From Bipolaris cookei (lineage: Eukaryota > Ascomycota > Dothideomycetes > Pleosporales > Pleosporaceae): a stretch of 64,000 nt of DNA. The position numbers and the translations under genes are program-made. The stretch is from NCBI GenBank assembly GCA_002286855.1, contig NRSV01000012.1, positions 124,001 through 188,000 on the forward strand, read 5' to 3'. Shown here in pieces: positions 1 to 11,298 of this stretch (its first letter is position 1; every line of letters begins with the position of its first letter). The notes under the pieces were generated by a model. The model was given only the letters and a program-made list of their open reading frames with translations, was not told the DNA's origin and made no database searches.

Positions 1-847
1 GCAAACGATCGCATACCTCGCCGCCCACAACCCCGCACACATCTACCTCGCCGCCCGCAGCGAGTCCAAAGCCCGCGATGCCATTGCCTCGATCAAATCT
101 TCGGTCCCCAACGCCTGCAATATTGAGCACCTCCCCCTCGACCTGACATCCTTCGCGTCCATCTCCGAAGCAGCATCTACATTCAAGAGCCGCGAGTCGC
201 GCCTCGACCTCCTGATCAACAACGCGGGTATCATGGCGACGCCGTACAGCACGACGAAAGAGGGCTACGAGATCCAGTTTGGCACAAACCACATGGGCCA
301 CGCCCTGCTCACCAAGCTGCTGCTCCCCATCATGATCGATACGGCTAAGTTGCCAGGTGCTGACGTGCGCATCATCAGTCTGAGTAGCCTTGGACATGTC
401 ATGCCCGTTTCCCAGGGTATCATGTTCGACCAGGCTGCGCTGGAGCAACAGAGCACTATGCTCCGCTATGGCTCTTCGAAGCTCGCGAACCTGATCTATG
501 CTAAATCCCTCGCTGAACACTACCCCCAGATTACGTCTGTGTCGCTGCACCCCGGCGTGATTATGACGGATCTGTTCAACACGCTGCGCACCAATATCTT
601 TCTGAAGTTTGGGCTGTGGGTGTTCGCGTTCATAGGCTTGGTCCTGCCGGGTCACTTTAGCGGTCCAAAGGGCGGTGCGCTGAATACTACGTGGTGTGCG
701 ACGGTACCCAAGGAAAAGCTCGAGAATGGGGCGTATTATACACCGGTTGGTAAGAAGAATAGCGGTAGTAGGTATGCGAGGGATGAGGGGCTGAAGAAGA
801 AGTTGTGGGAGTACACAGAAGAGGAGTTGAGGAAGCATGGGTATTGA
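1..847 (+). CDS. Short-chain dehydrogenase/reductase, 5' truncated
   Basis: This is an NAD(P)-dependent oxidoreductase of the SDR superfamily, close to the retinol dehydrogenase/WW-domain oxidoreductase-like fungal SDRs. The open frame enters from the window edge (codons start at base 2), so the N-terminal TGxxxGIG nucleotide-binding turn lies outside. Visible are the NNAG motif that stabilises the central sheet (about base 220), a serine-rich catalytic strand (SLSSLGH), and the active-site YxxxK as YGSSKLAN, followed by the HPG segment that usually follows it. A hydrophobic stretch (FGLWVFAFIGLVLPG) near the C-terminus could be a membrane-associated helix, which is common in this subgroup. 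No intron is seen. It converges on the carrier gene at 1170-2262. The substrate cannot be read from sequence. Confidence 0.9.
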   Translation, partial: QTIAYLAAHNPAHIYLAARSESKARDAIASIKSSVPNACNIEHLPLDLTSFASISEAASTFKSRESRLDLLINNAGIMATPYSTTKEGYEIQFGTNHMGHALLTKLLLPIMIDTAKLPGADVRIISLSSLGHVMPVSQGIMFDQAALEQQSTMLRYGSSKLANLIYAKSLAEHYPQITSVSLHPGVIMTDLFNTLRTNIFLKFGLWVFAFIGLVLPGHFSGPKGGALNTTWCATVPKEKLENGAYYTPVGKKNSGSRYARDEGLKKKLWEYTEEELRKHGY

Positions 848-1169
848 AAGAGTGAGATGTACAAGTACGCAGTCATCGCAATGGGTTGTGGTGGTCCGCA
901 TAGATAGTTGTCGAAGGAACTTGAACGAATGCAATTCTGTTCTCGTGTCATTGTCTTCTCAACCTGCCCGCGAGCCCCACCAGAGATGCATTATCAATCG
1001 TGTATCGGTATCCCCCTTCTATGTGCTGGAAACCTGGCTCTATATACAAGTAACAGTACCGCGCTGCAAGAATGCTGTCCGCGCCAAACGCCCGCCCATG
1101 TGGTATCGAACCCGTCTATACCTTCAACCCCAGCTCTCTTCTTAGCTCCTTTTTCTTCACATCTTTCCT
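848..1169. other. Intergenic, convergent 3' ends
   Basis: This stretch lies between the stop codons of two converging genes. I see no coding signal, repeat or RNA gene in it. It presumably holds the 3' UTRs of both neighbours. Confidence 0.6.
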
Positions 1170-2262
1170 TTAATCTACCTTCTTGAGCTGGCGATATGTC
1201 TTCTTATGGTGTTCCAGAAATAGAAACGTGAGTACAGTATGCGGTCCGACGCGAATAAAACTTGGTACCCAGCCCTTGAACATCCAGCGGAACCCCTCCG
1301 CCCTCATGGTATCAGAGACTGTCTTGACCAGCCCCGCATTATCGCTCGAACTCATAACTTTGGTCTTGATAACATCTACTGGCGAACATATTGTGGTAGC
1401 GACGAAACCTGCAAGAAAAGATGCAGTGAAATGCGTGGTAAGATTGTCCTGAAGCGGCGTGTAGTTCAGCAAAACACGCTTGAATCCGTCATAGGTTGCC
1501 AGTTGGCCAACAGTCATAAGCACGGCTCTCGAGGAGTTGGGCCAAACGCCTTTCCACAGGCTAGCTACCCCTTCTTCTCGCGACATGCGTATTATACCGT
1601 CAATCGCATTTTTGTAGCCTCGTCTCTTCTCTTTCGGTAGCGCAGCGTCATGTTGCATGCGCACGTTCAAGATGTCTCCTGGATTTCCAGCAAAGCCACC
1701 AAGAAAGCCTGATACCGAGGCCATACCAACGAGTGTAAGGAACGAAGGTCTCTTGTCGGTGGTTGTCATGCGGGCTTTTAGCGATTCATACACTCCAAAG
1801 CGTGTCATGCTATATGTGCCTTGACGAAGCTGCGCCGCAGATATCTATAGTTTATTAGCCATTGTCGTCGAGGCTGAGTGGGGAAGACGTACGCCCTTGT
1901 ATAGACCCAGTATACCATCAGTTTTCATAACATGAGAAAACATTTGCACCATGTTTAACCGTACGCCATGAGTTGCCTGTGTTTGTAGCCGGACCTAAAA
2001 TTGTGAGTATACAAGAACAGGCGCATGCGATCCTATGTATTATACCTTTACTGTTCCAATTGTCAGCCAGGAACCCCACATATTGTACGAAAGAAGATCG
2101 CAGAGACTTACCAAGATCCAGCGGGTGAGTGAAGAAAGCCGCAAAACAGCTTGCGCTGCCGCCGAACCAGAAGGGATAATGAATCGGCGTTTTCTTGATA
2201 GGCTTTACATCTTCACTTTTGCGCAGTTCGGGCAAAGTCACCCTCTTCGCGGCTTGGGCCAT
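1170..2262 (-). CDS. DIC1: Mitochondrial dicarboxylate carrier
   Basis: This is an inner-membrane carrier exchanging dicarboxylates (malate, succinate) for phosphate. Proposed CDS is complement(join(1170..1844,1893..1994,2046..2050,2112..2262)), 310 aa. Three mitochondrial-carrier repeats carry the signature PxDxxK/R motifs: HPLDLVKVR (residues 46-54), NPGDILNVR and SPVDVIKTK. The second exon is a 5-nt microexon (TAAAG). Without it the first motif is broken and the frame runs into a stop. With it the motif is restored, and flanking introns of 61 and 51 nt have proper GT/AG ends. A further 48-nt intron lies at 1845-1892. The start at 2262 follows no other in-frame ATG, and carriers need no cleaved presequence. 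It shares a 251-bp divergent promoter region with the mitochondrial PheRS gene. Confidence 0.93.
2046..2050 (-). other. DIC1: 5-nt microexon of the dicarboxylate carrier gene
   Basis: On the minus strand the sequence reads cag|TAAAG|gta. It lies between introns 2051-2111 and 1995-2045. The five bases complete a split Val codon and supply Lys of the first carrier signature. Joining the outer exons directly gives a frameshift and a stop at about 1918. Confidence 0.85.
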
Positions 2263-2513
2263 GTTGAATGCGAGGCACTGCGCAGCAGCCGCATGTGAAG
2301 CTGGCCGGAGATGGGTGTAGAGCGGACAAAGCCGTACCGTAGCCTTATAACAAAGATTTGCTCGTGAAAGTTCGGTAGTTGTTAAGGGACCGAGAAATCA
2401 GCATGCGGACGTCATCCCTGCATTCGGATTTAAGCCCGGAGCTGGTTTGGCTTGGCGTCGCGTACGGTTTTGCGGGCTGCACGACTAACCAAGACCATTG
2501 CTATACTGCAAAA

Positions 2514-4170
2514 ATGCGGATACCTTTATGCTCGGCTGCGACATGCCGCCAGATATATCCAGGGGTGCCGTCGTGGATATGGAGACCTCAATTGACGTCT
2601 CGACCTATGCTGCGCAATGTGAGATACAACTCTTCAGGTATGTTGCTATCATGTGACGAATTATTTTTAGTATGGGTTATTGCACTATACGCATGCATGC
2701 AAAACATTATTGATGTGAATCAAAGAAATGACTTTCTAAAACCTTTCAGGAGAACTACCTAAAGCGGTCAAGATAGAAGGGAAAATATACAAGACTGATG
2801 AGTTGATGAACACGCCTTCGTCAATTCTCGCTGCGATACCTCGACGTCTACATCTTCAACCAAACCATCCTCTCACCATCACACGGAAGTTGATTGAGTC
2901 TCGGTTTCCTGGATACAAGACACACAACAACCTCTTTCCGATTGTTACAACGGGGCAAAATTTCGACTCGCTTGGCTTTCCACTGGATCACATTGGGCGA
3001 AGCAGAACAGACACGTACTACCTGAACAAAGAAACTGTACTACGGACACACACTTCTGCTCACCAAGCAGACACATTTCGCAACAACGAAAGTGAAGGGT
3101 ACCTCATCAGCGCAGATGTTTACAGACGAGATGCCATTGATCGAAGTCACTATCCCGTCTTCCACCAGATGGAAGGAGCGCGGACATGGGACCGACAGCA
3201 AGCTGAAAGAGAAGGCAAGAATCTTGCAGATATAATCTGGAAAGATGTAGAAAAGATACCCAAGCACGACATTGCTGTTGAAGATCCAAATCCGACTTAC
3301 CATGCAGAACGCAACCCACTGCAGACAGGCCACTCACCAGAAGAAGTCGAGGCCATAGCCGCACATCTCAAACGCAGTCTCGAGGACATGGTGGTGACTA
3401 TCTTCAACGCCGCGAAATCCGCTTCAGATGCGGAGACTTCTGGCGAGCCGCTCAAGGTGCGCTGGGTAGAAGCCTACTTCCCTTTTACCTCGCCATCATG
3501 GGAACTAGAAGTCTTCTGGCAGGGTGACTGGCTCGAAGTGCTGGGTTGCGGTATTGTTTCTCAACCTATTCTGAACAACGCCTCTGTGCCCAACCGCATA
3601 GGATGGGCGTTCGGACTAGGTCTCGAGCGTATCGCCATGCTCCTCTACTCCATTCCCGACATTCGTCTATTCTGGTCAAAAGATGAGCGCTTCCTGTCGC
3701 AGTTCAGCGAGCAAAAATCCATCTCCCCATTTGTCCCCTTTAGCAAGTACCCGGCATGTTTCAAAGATGTCAGTTTTTGGTTGAGAAGCAGTTCGAGCGC
3801 TGCTGGCGGTGCTGCAGCTACGCACCCGCCAACATCAACAGCATCACCAAGTCAAGTCGTATCATCCGAATCATCCTCTGGCGCTTCGCCCCCTGGCACA
3901 CCGATTGCGCCTGCGGCCCCTGTCCCACCATCAATCCCTTTGTTCCACGAAAACGACGTCATGGAAATCGCACGCGAAGTCTGCGGCGATCTCGTCGAAG
4001 ACGTCCGTCTGACAGATGAGTTTGTGCACCCAAAGACGGGGCGTAGGAGCATGTGCTACCGCATCAACTACCGCAGCTTGGAGCGCACACTTACCAATGA
4101 GGAAACAAACGAGCTGCACGAGCGACTGAGGGCTTTGCTTGTCGCGCGCTTAGGCGTCGAGCTTAGATAG
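2514..4170 (+). CDS. MSF1: Phenylalanine--tRNA ligase, mitochondrial
   Basis: This monomeric class II synthetase charges mitochondrial tRNA-Phe. Proposed CDS is join(2514..2637,2750..4170), 514 aa, with a 112-nt intron. Exon 1 encodes an Arg-rich, acid-poor presequence ending near RNVRYNSSG. The joined exon resumes with ELPKAVKIEGKIYKTDEL, matching the usual start of the mature enzyme. Class II landmarks include HPLTITRKLIE, FHQMEGARTW (about 179-188) and GWAFGLGLERIAML (about 326-339, motif 3). The C-terminal FDX-ACB anticodon-binding domain (about 370-514) has the typical KYPACFKDVSFWL and VRLTDEFVHPKTGRRSMCYR blocks. These are separated by a roughly 50-residue Ser/Ala/Pro-rich insert (about 387-437) absent from the yeast-type enzyme. 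An upstream in-frame ATG at 2430 is possible but would spoil the presequence. Confidence 0.93.
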
Positions 4171-5167
4171 GGGCAGCAGAAAAGACGGTCTTGGAAACAC
4201 ACGACGGGTGAATTCGTGTTTGACTAGGTGTAACATGTGGTGTAGTTCAACAAAGTCCTCTCCCCTTGCTTCCTTTTCCAAAGAAAGCGGGTCACAAATG
4301 CTTCTATGGAACAAGTCCCTGAATCCCAAATCTTTTTATAACTCGAAAAGCAATAGCAAAGGAGAAATATTATTGTGGATACAACCGTTGAGGATGTGGC
4401 TGCCATGTGGCAAGTGGGCATGGCATTGTTCCTGACTCTCAGAAAAGAACGATGGTACACAGAAAAATCAATATGATCGTAGCGGGTGCTGATCTGTGAC
4501 ACCAAGAATGGCGAAAAAGCAAATGCACCAAGCCCCCGGCCCCCCCTCCCTTCGCCCCGGGAACAACGAAAAAGAAAAGATAGAAAAGTTTTATCTAGCT
4601 CTTGGTGAGCCTTGCATCATACATACTACTGCTGCTACTACCTTCCATGACCCCCTGCTCGGCAGTCGAAAAAAATGTGGCGTTCGGCTCTTATCCGTAA
4701 CTCCCTTACCACACACAAGTACCCCTCCAACCCCGCATCCCACCCAACCACACCAACTCCTCAAGCGCTTCCCCCCCCCCTTCCCCTTCCCAATTTCTAA
4801 CCTCAACATATCGGGCAACCCCCGGCAAAACCCAAGGCGCCTACGACTATCACTGTTATCTCTAACCTCCCATGCTACCCTACGCAAGCCAAGTAACACG
4901 GTGACTAAAACCAACGTCGCCCTAATCCACCCGCCCCGCCCCACAAAGCACCGCCGCCTGCCTACTTGATTTACCTATCTCTAGCTCTAGCTCTAGCTTC
5001 CCCCTCCTCCCCGGACTCACACGATTTTTGAAACACGCATCCTGCACCTTTTGCACGTGGGAAATCCTGCGTAGCAGAATACTCTATGCCAAACAATGCA
5101 AGGACGGGCGTTTTGTAAAACGTGGATTGTACGGAACGGCCAAAGTCGGCGACTTGAGGATGAGCCC
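4171..5167. other. Start of a 7.1-kb gene-poor stretch
   Basis: This holds the 3' flank of the PheRS gene and then C-rich DNA (for example a C run near 4770). Open frames here are short, overlap on both strands and are low in complexity. I see no supportable gene. Confidence 0.5.
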
Positions 5168-5193
5168 GGGGGGGGGGGGGGGGGGGGGGGGGG
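5168..5193 (+). repeat. 26-nt homopolymeric G run
   Basis: An uninterrupted run of 26 G follows GAGCCC and is followed by AGGTGAGAGG. It can form G-quadruplexes on the + strand, and its length may be unreliable in the assembly. Confidence 0.9.
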
Positions 5194-6515
5194 AGGTGAG
5201 AGGGTAGGAAGCGTCCGTTTGTGCGGTTGCAGACTCCGCACTTGCCTAGGTACCCAGCGTTATTGCGGGGTTTTTCTTTTGTTTGGGAAGGAGGGGGTAG
5301 GGGGGATGCAGTAAGATGGAGACTTGGTTTCGGTATATTGTTAGCCTTGTGGGTTGGTAAGTGTGAAGTCAGTATGTACAACAGTGACCTGTATGCATAT
5401 GTGCTTATGGTGCATCATCTATCTCACCCCTTTGTTACATAAGTGCATCGGCGCAACTTCTCGTATTTAGCAAGGCGAAGAGAAAAAAAAAGAGATAGAC
5501 AGAAGATAAAACAGGTATCTCGAGTTGCGCATACATGCAAGCTACACTAACTAATTTGCTTGGACGGAGACGCCCGGCGTCGCCGCGGCTGTCGCCGCCA
5601 GAAAAAAATCTCGCAAGCTCATCCGGTGATGTGGCTATGGTAGTCTGGCGTGCGCATGCAGCGCCATACTTCCATACTTACACGATAGCTGATGCAGTGG
5701 TGCGTGTTGACCTACCGGTGTGTTATGTCGAACGGACAAAGACAAGAAATTAGTGCAGACATACACCAATGCTAGGCCTCCATTTGCACGGATAAATATG
5801 ACGGGCCCAACCTAGTTTTAAATTTAGCTACTACATCATTTTAAATCACAATCCGGTTTTGCAAAAGAGGCAATGGACATAAAACAGTCTGACAGGTCCT
5901 TTTCTTTTCCACCTTTTCTTTTACTTTGGCTAAGGCTGAAAAAAGTGTAAATTGTTTGGGGGGGGGGGGAACGATCGCTTCTGGCTTTCCGGCTGAGAAT
6001 CTCGATTCCCGCAAGTTTCTTCTATCAGAAATGTGTAGGCTTGGTAGTACTATACGATGTAAAACATGTTTTCTTTTCGAAAGGACCTGCCGTTTGCTTA
6101 GGGATGGAGTGATCTATGCATGCCAAAAAGCTTTCAGTCACTTGGTATCTCGGCGCGGCCTGTACGGAAAGAGAAAGTAGAACATGCGAACGCCTAATTA
6201 GGTATGTCCTTCATTTACTTAGTTCGTATACTTAGATGAATGAGGCTGATAATGCAGCTTTGAGGTCTGGGCGAACAGGATGTTCCCGGTTCGAGGTCTT
6301 GAAATTCCAGATGAAAGCCATGGCAGACCGGTGCGTTGCAACGCCTTCTTTGTACGGCCTTGAATAGTTTGTTATTTTGGAAGGGATAAAGTCGCGGGCC
6401 CAGTAGGTTTTAGCTCTTCGGCCCGTTTCTACAAAATGATTCCGTCAGTAGTGCAATTTCAATTCTCTGCACTGTCTTGGTAGTATAGTTAGATGGACTT
6501 TGCGTTCGTATATCA
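5194..6515. other. Gene-poor DNA
   Basis: A second G run (12 nt, 5958-5969) lies here. No conserved protein, tRNA or rRNA was recognised. The small open frames have no family features. Confidence 0.5.
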
Positions 6516-6563
6516 ATTGATCTAATTGATCTGATTGATCTGATTGATCTAATTGATCTAATT
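6516..6563 (+). repeat. 9-bp minisatellite, 5 copies
   Basis: Five tandem copies of ATTGATCT(A/G) plus a partial sixth. The last base of the unit alternates A/G. Each unit contains the partial palindrome TGATC. Confidence 0.9.
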
Positions 6564-9516
6564 TACCATTATGCTGGAAGCATCGACGTATTTACAAGTC
6601 GGCAACTGACATCGAGCATGTAAAGTAGTTGCCTCATTATGTGGTTCAAATGTTAATTGCATATACAAGGGTCTCCTTGTGATAACTAATACTAAGGCCG
6701 AGTGGGATTGATTGCATACAAGGCCGAACTTTTTGAAAATTGGAGTCAGCCCAAGGACAGACAACCGTGTGCTTCGGAAGAGTTAGTATCGTGTAAGCAC
6801 GGGAACCAAGGCATGTCTGGGAATGAAGAACCTTTCCATAGTTTAATTCTGTACAATATTAACCCGTATGGTTGATTGGCCCTAGTGTCAAAAGGACTGG
6901 ATTCCTGCAGCTGGATCCTCGATGCAAGGTCGCGACATGACCATATACATGCGGTGCGGATGCGACACTTGATCTTGCTGTGTGGGGAAGATGAAGGAGT
7001 GTGAGCCGTGTGTGTCCGGCGATGGGACCGTTGGAGTTAGAAGGTTAGAGATTGAAATAAAGGTACACGGCGATACCTGATGGGATAAGCGATAAGCGAC
7101 AAGCCGCACCCAGTGTGTTACAGCCTGCGATTAGCTTATACACAGCTCCTTCTCATGCCAGTAAAAACTACAATCTGCAGATACCGCAGATTGGCGGATG
7201 AAGGATTTAGGATACTCTAAGAAGCGCCACACCGGCTCCCGTTGACATGGTGGGCATGAAGGCTGGCTGACCACGTGGAGTGGATGCCTTGAAACCTACT
7301 GCGGGATCTAAAATCGCAGCTGGACAATGTACCCACTTCTGAACCTGTGCTAGACCTAGCAAACAATTTACAACATGTATTAGTAAGAGCCATGTGGCCG
7401 GAGCCCAGCAATAGTCAACGGAGGGCCAGAGTCTGATTTTGCCGGATAGATGCAATATTCGATGTGAAGCTACGTCTTGCTCGTTACAGAATCATCATCA
7501 CAGCAGCAGAGAGGATGTCGGGCCGAGGTGATGAGGCAGAAGATGTCTTGGCCGACATATGAGAGGCGGTGAGCCCAATGGTTTGTAGTAACAGTGGTTG
7601 GGTCTCGCTGCAGTCGTAACCTTGCATCCGCACATACATATATGTACATAGGCGTGCAAAATCTAGTGACAACGAAACCAGATTAACGGCGCCCCTGCAG
7701 CTTCAAAGTGAGGGGTAGGAGAGCACAAGCCCAAAGGGCTTAGCTCCGACTCATGTGTACTCTGTGTACTATGATATAGTCAACTGTCATATGTATACTC
7801 CGAGTGGGCCAACGTCGGTCGACGTGACCTTGAAGATGAATGTCGTCGGCCGGCTTGACATCGCAGATCGTTTCCAGAGTCGATAGCGAGTTGTGGCAAG
7901 TGGAAAGGATGAGCGTTATAGCAACACGTGTGTGGGTACCTGGCACGGCGGGCAGGTTATCCCACGAGGTCGGCCAATAAACCGTGGTTTGTTGTGGCTC
8001 AACACACTCAAAAGTCGCATAGTCATACTACCATGACACGCTTATAATCAGGTTTGCATCGTAGTGTTTCATGGCCATGCAATTCCATTACCAGACCGGT
8101 ACATGTAGGTCCGCTTGCTCTGTTTAATCACCAAGGACTTTTTTTCCTCGATGGGTGCCATGCGATATGCTTGTGGAGTGGAGGGATGCACATAATTTCC
8201 ATGGGCGCAGATGCAGGTCTATGTGACGCCAATCAGGCGGCAGTCGAACAGGACATAATGCTTCGCGTGGTGGTCGAGCTGTTTACATATGACGAAAACT
8301 GTTCCTTTGCTGCGAACGTACTGCGTGTGGCGAGATGCAGATGCAGGCTCGGCTCAGAAGAGTCAAGAGAGGGGAGATGAAACCCAGATGTCGTTTTGTC
8401 GGGGAAGATGACCCGGCCCAGGTGGAAGCAGCAAGACGAACCGCGCACTGATTTGCTTTTGACAAGGAACAGGAAAAGCACTAGCCGGATTGGACGGGCC
8501 ATCGGATGATGTCGACCTTGCGCAAAATATTTGTGGGATCTCGTGCCGCAATCCTTTGGTCAAATGGATGCGTCGCGCATTGCTTGGCGTGACCGTTGAG
8601 GGCGCTTTGCATGTGTGCAGACGGGATGCGGGAATTAGCAAGTGAAGCTGTAGGTATAGGTCCAGCACATATGGACGTGACGACGCTTTGTCGTTGAAGA
8701 TGACGAGTGGTTTGATTGTTGCATTGAAGTCACATGTGGCAAGGGCGGGTGCATAATGTTTCGTGGGGGTTGCTGATGCCCGGCCACACAGTGTCGGTTT
8801 TGTAGCCACCGCACGAGCCAGCGTGGCCGGCCAAAGACAGAACGGAGTTGGAGTAGGCATTTGCTTGGCCCATGACCAATTAGGCCCACTGATAGAGAAG
8901 GCTTGAATGGGCAAGTATGTACATACGTACGTACTATATGAGTGCAAACCAAGGCCGACAGGAGATTTGGGCGGGGGCATGTGCGGACCGGGGGTGCAGA
9001 GCACACAAGCACAAGCAAGGCGAGTTCCTGGTTTGTAGAGTATGTACATATGTACATGTGTAGAGCATGTAACAAAAAGATGGCTAGGCATGGGTGGTGG
9101 TATTGCGCAAAGTTTAGAGATGGCGGAACCAGTGTCGAGGGTCCACACAAAGCTTGGCTGCTGGCAGCCCCCATGCAGCCGTTCAGCGGAGTCGGCAAGC
9201 CACAGGCCAGGGCTTGATTGGGAAGGGAAGTGGCCATGAGCAGACGCAAAGGGGGTAGCGGGGGCTGGTGACGAGAGGCCTGCAGCAGGATGTGAAGCCA
9301 GCTTGTAGTATAGGTGGGAACTGATCGTCTTTGCCGGGTGCGAGTCGGGTGCGGGCAAGCGATGGTCGAGTTGCTGTATAGGTAATGGTACAGTGTGCAG
9401 ACAAAGGGCGGTTTGATGAGGGCGGTGCCGGTCGAGTAAAATGGGCAGGCTCGCTTGGAGATGAGATTGTTATTAGCCATAGCCATGGCGTGAACATGAC
9501 TGCTATATTAATACGA
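6564..9516. other. Gene-poor DNA
   Basis: Short palindromic TGTACA-type words recur (about 7634, 8915, 9045), embedded in runs such as gtatgtacatacgtacgtac. Long overlapping minus-strand open frames at 8363-9486 occur in two frames at once with compositional protein sequence, so I do not call them genes. Confidence 0.45.
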
Positions 9517-9599
9517 GTAGCAGCAGCAATAGCAGCAGCAGTAGCAGCAGCAATAGCAGCAGCAGCAGCAGCAGCAATAGCAGCAGCAGCAGCAGCAAG
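9517..9599 (+). repeat. Interrupted CAG/GCA trinucleotide repeat
   Basis: About 27 GCA/GTA/ATA triplets, mostly GCA, in blocks separated by AATA/AGTA. It generates poly-Ala or poly-Leu open frames on both strands with nothing else recognisable around them. Confidence 0.9.
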
Positions 9600-9890
9600 A
9601 GACATGGCAATCGCATGTGGATGGTGGGTGGTGGAGGCTGAGCTGGTGCAGCAGCATCAGTCGCACGTGAGGAGGTGTGTGTGGCTCGCCGTTGCATACA
9701 CGACGGCATACATGTGGGGTTGGCTGCTCTCAAGCAGCGCCCAAGAGCCAAGAGGCTAGAGGATGCCGCGCAGGTGGCCGCGGCGACGGGCTCGAGGCTC
9801 AGGCTCTCAGCAGCTTCGAGGAGCGGGCAGCGTGGTCTCACGACGGCAGGCGATAAGCTTCGGGCGCAATCTAGAAAATTCGTGTGTAGT

Positions 9891-9930
9891 CTTGACGAGT
9901 CGAGTCGAGTCTTGTCGAGTCTTGTCGAGT
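9891..9930 (+). repeat. 5-bp tandem repeat CGAGT/CTTGT
   Basis: Eight 5-bp units alternate CGAGT (three in a row, then singly) and CTTGT/CTTGA. It is a degenerate microsatellite in non-coding DNA. Confidence 0.85.
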
Positions 9931-10201
9931 CGTGCTTGTGCCTGGTATGCCGCAATGCCCCCGTCCAGGTGCCGGCCGGGATTGCCACGAGGCCCCAATT
10001 CCGCGTCCAATAGACATGGGCTGTCTCGCCTGCTAATGCTGCTAAACGTTCGCTTCCCACGCCTGTCTCGTCGTTCCTGACGCGCGCACCATTGCTCCTT
10101 CTTCCCCCAGCCCGCTGCCTCCAACGCTCCTGCTGCTGGGCGCGACAAGAGGGAAGGGGCCATCCCACAGGGAGGGAAGGGGCGTCCCAGAACGGGTGCG
10201 C

Positions 10202-10333
10202 CCAGCACTGCCACTCACCCACACACATTCACATTCACACGCACGCACACGCACATGTACATGCACACCCCCCATCCATCCAATTCATCCACCCATTCAT
10301 CCATCCATCCATCCATCCACCCACCCACACACG
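10202..10333 (+). repeat. CA-rich and CATC microsatellites
   Basis: An imperfect CA-rich stretch (10202-10265) is followed by CATC tetranucleotide repeats (about 10272-10328) and CCCA units. It lies about 1 kb upstream of the gene at 11299 and may belong to its long 5' region. Confidence 0.8.
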
Positions 10334-11298
10334 ACCACTGACACACGACCATTGTCCAGCACAGGGCACATGTTTTCCTTCTTTCCCGACTCCAAGACCA
10401 TCGCAGCATCGCTCGCCTGCCCATGGCCCATGACCTGGTCTTCTCGGCATATTGTCGTCAGAGCCACTAGGTCGGTCGCCGCCAGCTGCCTCAGCTTGTT
10501 TGCACCACCTCGGTCGGCTTTCATGCCGCTTTGGTCGACAACCCCCCACCTCGCATCAACCGTCCGTCGTCTGCTGCACAAACAGCGGCTTTGCTCGAGT
10601 CTGACTAAGTGGCTCAACGTCGACCGCGGCAGGCGGTCGTGCTGGGACTGCGCGACTCCAACCACACACTGGCATATCCATGAATCTATGTACTTACTTA
10701 GCACGCACATGCACCCGGCCCTATCCGCCCGTATTTTACTACATGCCTCGTTCCAAAAAAGACACGGCCCTATGTCACGGCCCTTACGGCCTCTGGTCGA
10801 TGGCGGTGCCTGGTGCAGTGCTGCACATCGTGCAGATCACCCTGGGCCTTAATTGCGTGACGATATAGCCTTCCCCACGAATCGCCAGACATGCGAGGTT
10901 AGGTGCTCGTTTCATCCCAACGCCCACCAGGCCCACCTGGGACGCGCCGCCGACAGCCTAGACACGGACGCTGGTATTGGTATGCTGCGCCGTAGCAGGG
11001 GCCTTGTTCGTTGCTGCACTACTAGCGCCTGCGACCTACCCTTAATCCGCTGCAGTGCCTTTTTTACCACATATGTATTACATGCAGGGAAAATCCTCAT
11101 GTTTGACGTGCCCGCCTTCCGAGTCTCACCAACCTTGTACTTCAGACAAGTGAGCCACAGCGCTCAAACGCCCGCCATGACACACATAGCAAACTGCATG
11201 CGCTCCGATCCCGACCACACCTCTGTTTATATAACGCTGGAAACATCCTCGTCCCCAATGGTACGTCGTCCTGCTCCACTCGCCCCTCCACTATCCCA
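10334..11298. other. Upstream region of the Uds1-like gene
   Basis: This pyrimidine-rich DNA has no supportable gene. It probably holds the promoter and leader of the coding sequence beginning at 11299. No clear core element was identified. Confidence 0.4.

Noticed and set aside
1918..2262. Uninterrupted 114-codon reading of the carrier 5' end
   Set aside because: It keeps introns in the reading and loses the carrier signature after residue 50. The spliced model with the microexon restores the family sequence.
2379..2513. Upstream extension of mitochondrial PheRS to an earlier ATG
   Set aside because: The added residues are acidic and lack presequence character. Starting at 2514 gives a typical targeting peptide.
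6285..6310. GGTTCGAGGTC, resembling a tRNA T-arm
   Set aside because: No matching acceptor stem, D-arm or anticodon arm can be drawn around it.
8363..9486. Long minus-strand open frames (331 and 283 codons)
   Set aside because: They overlap each other in different frames. Their sequences are compositional (Pro/Ser/His/Thr) with no domain, and no splice-supported gene can be built.
9503..10228. 241-codon minus-strand frame ending in poly-Leu
   Set aside because: The poly-Leu comes from the CAG repeat, and the rest lacks any conserved feature.
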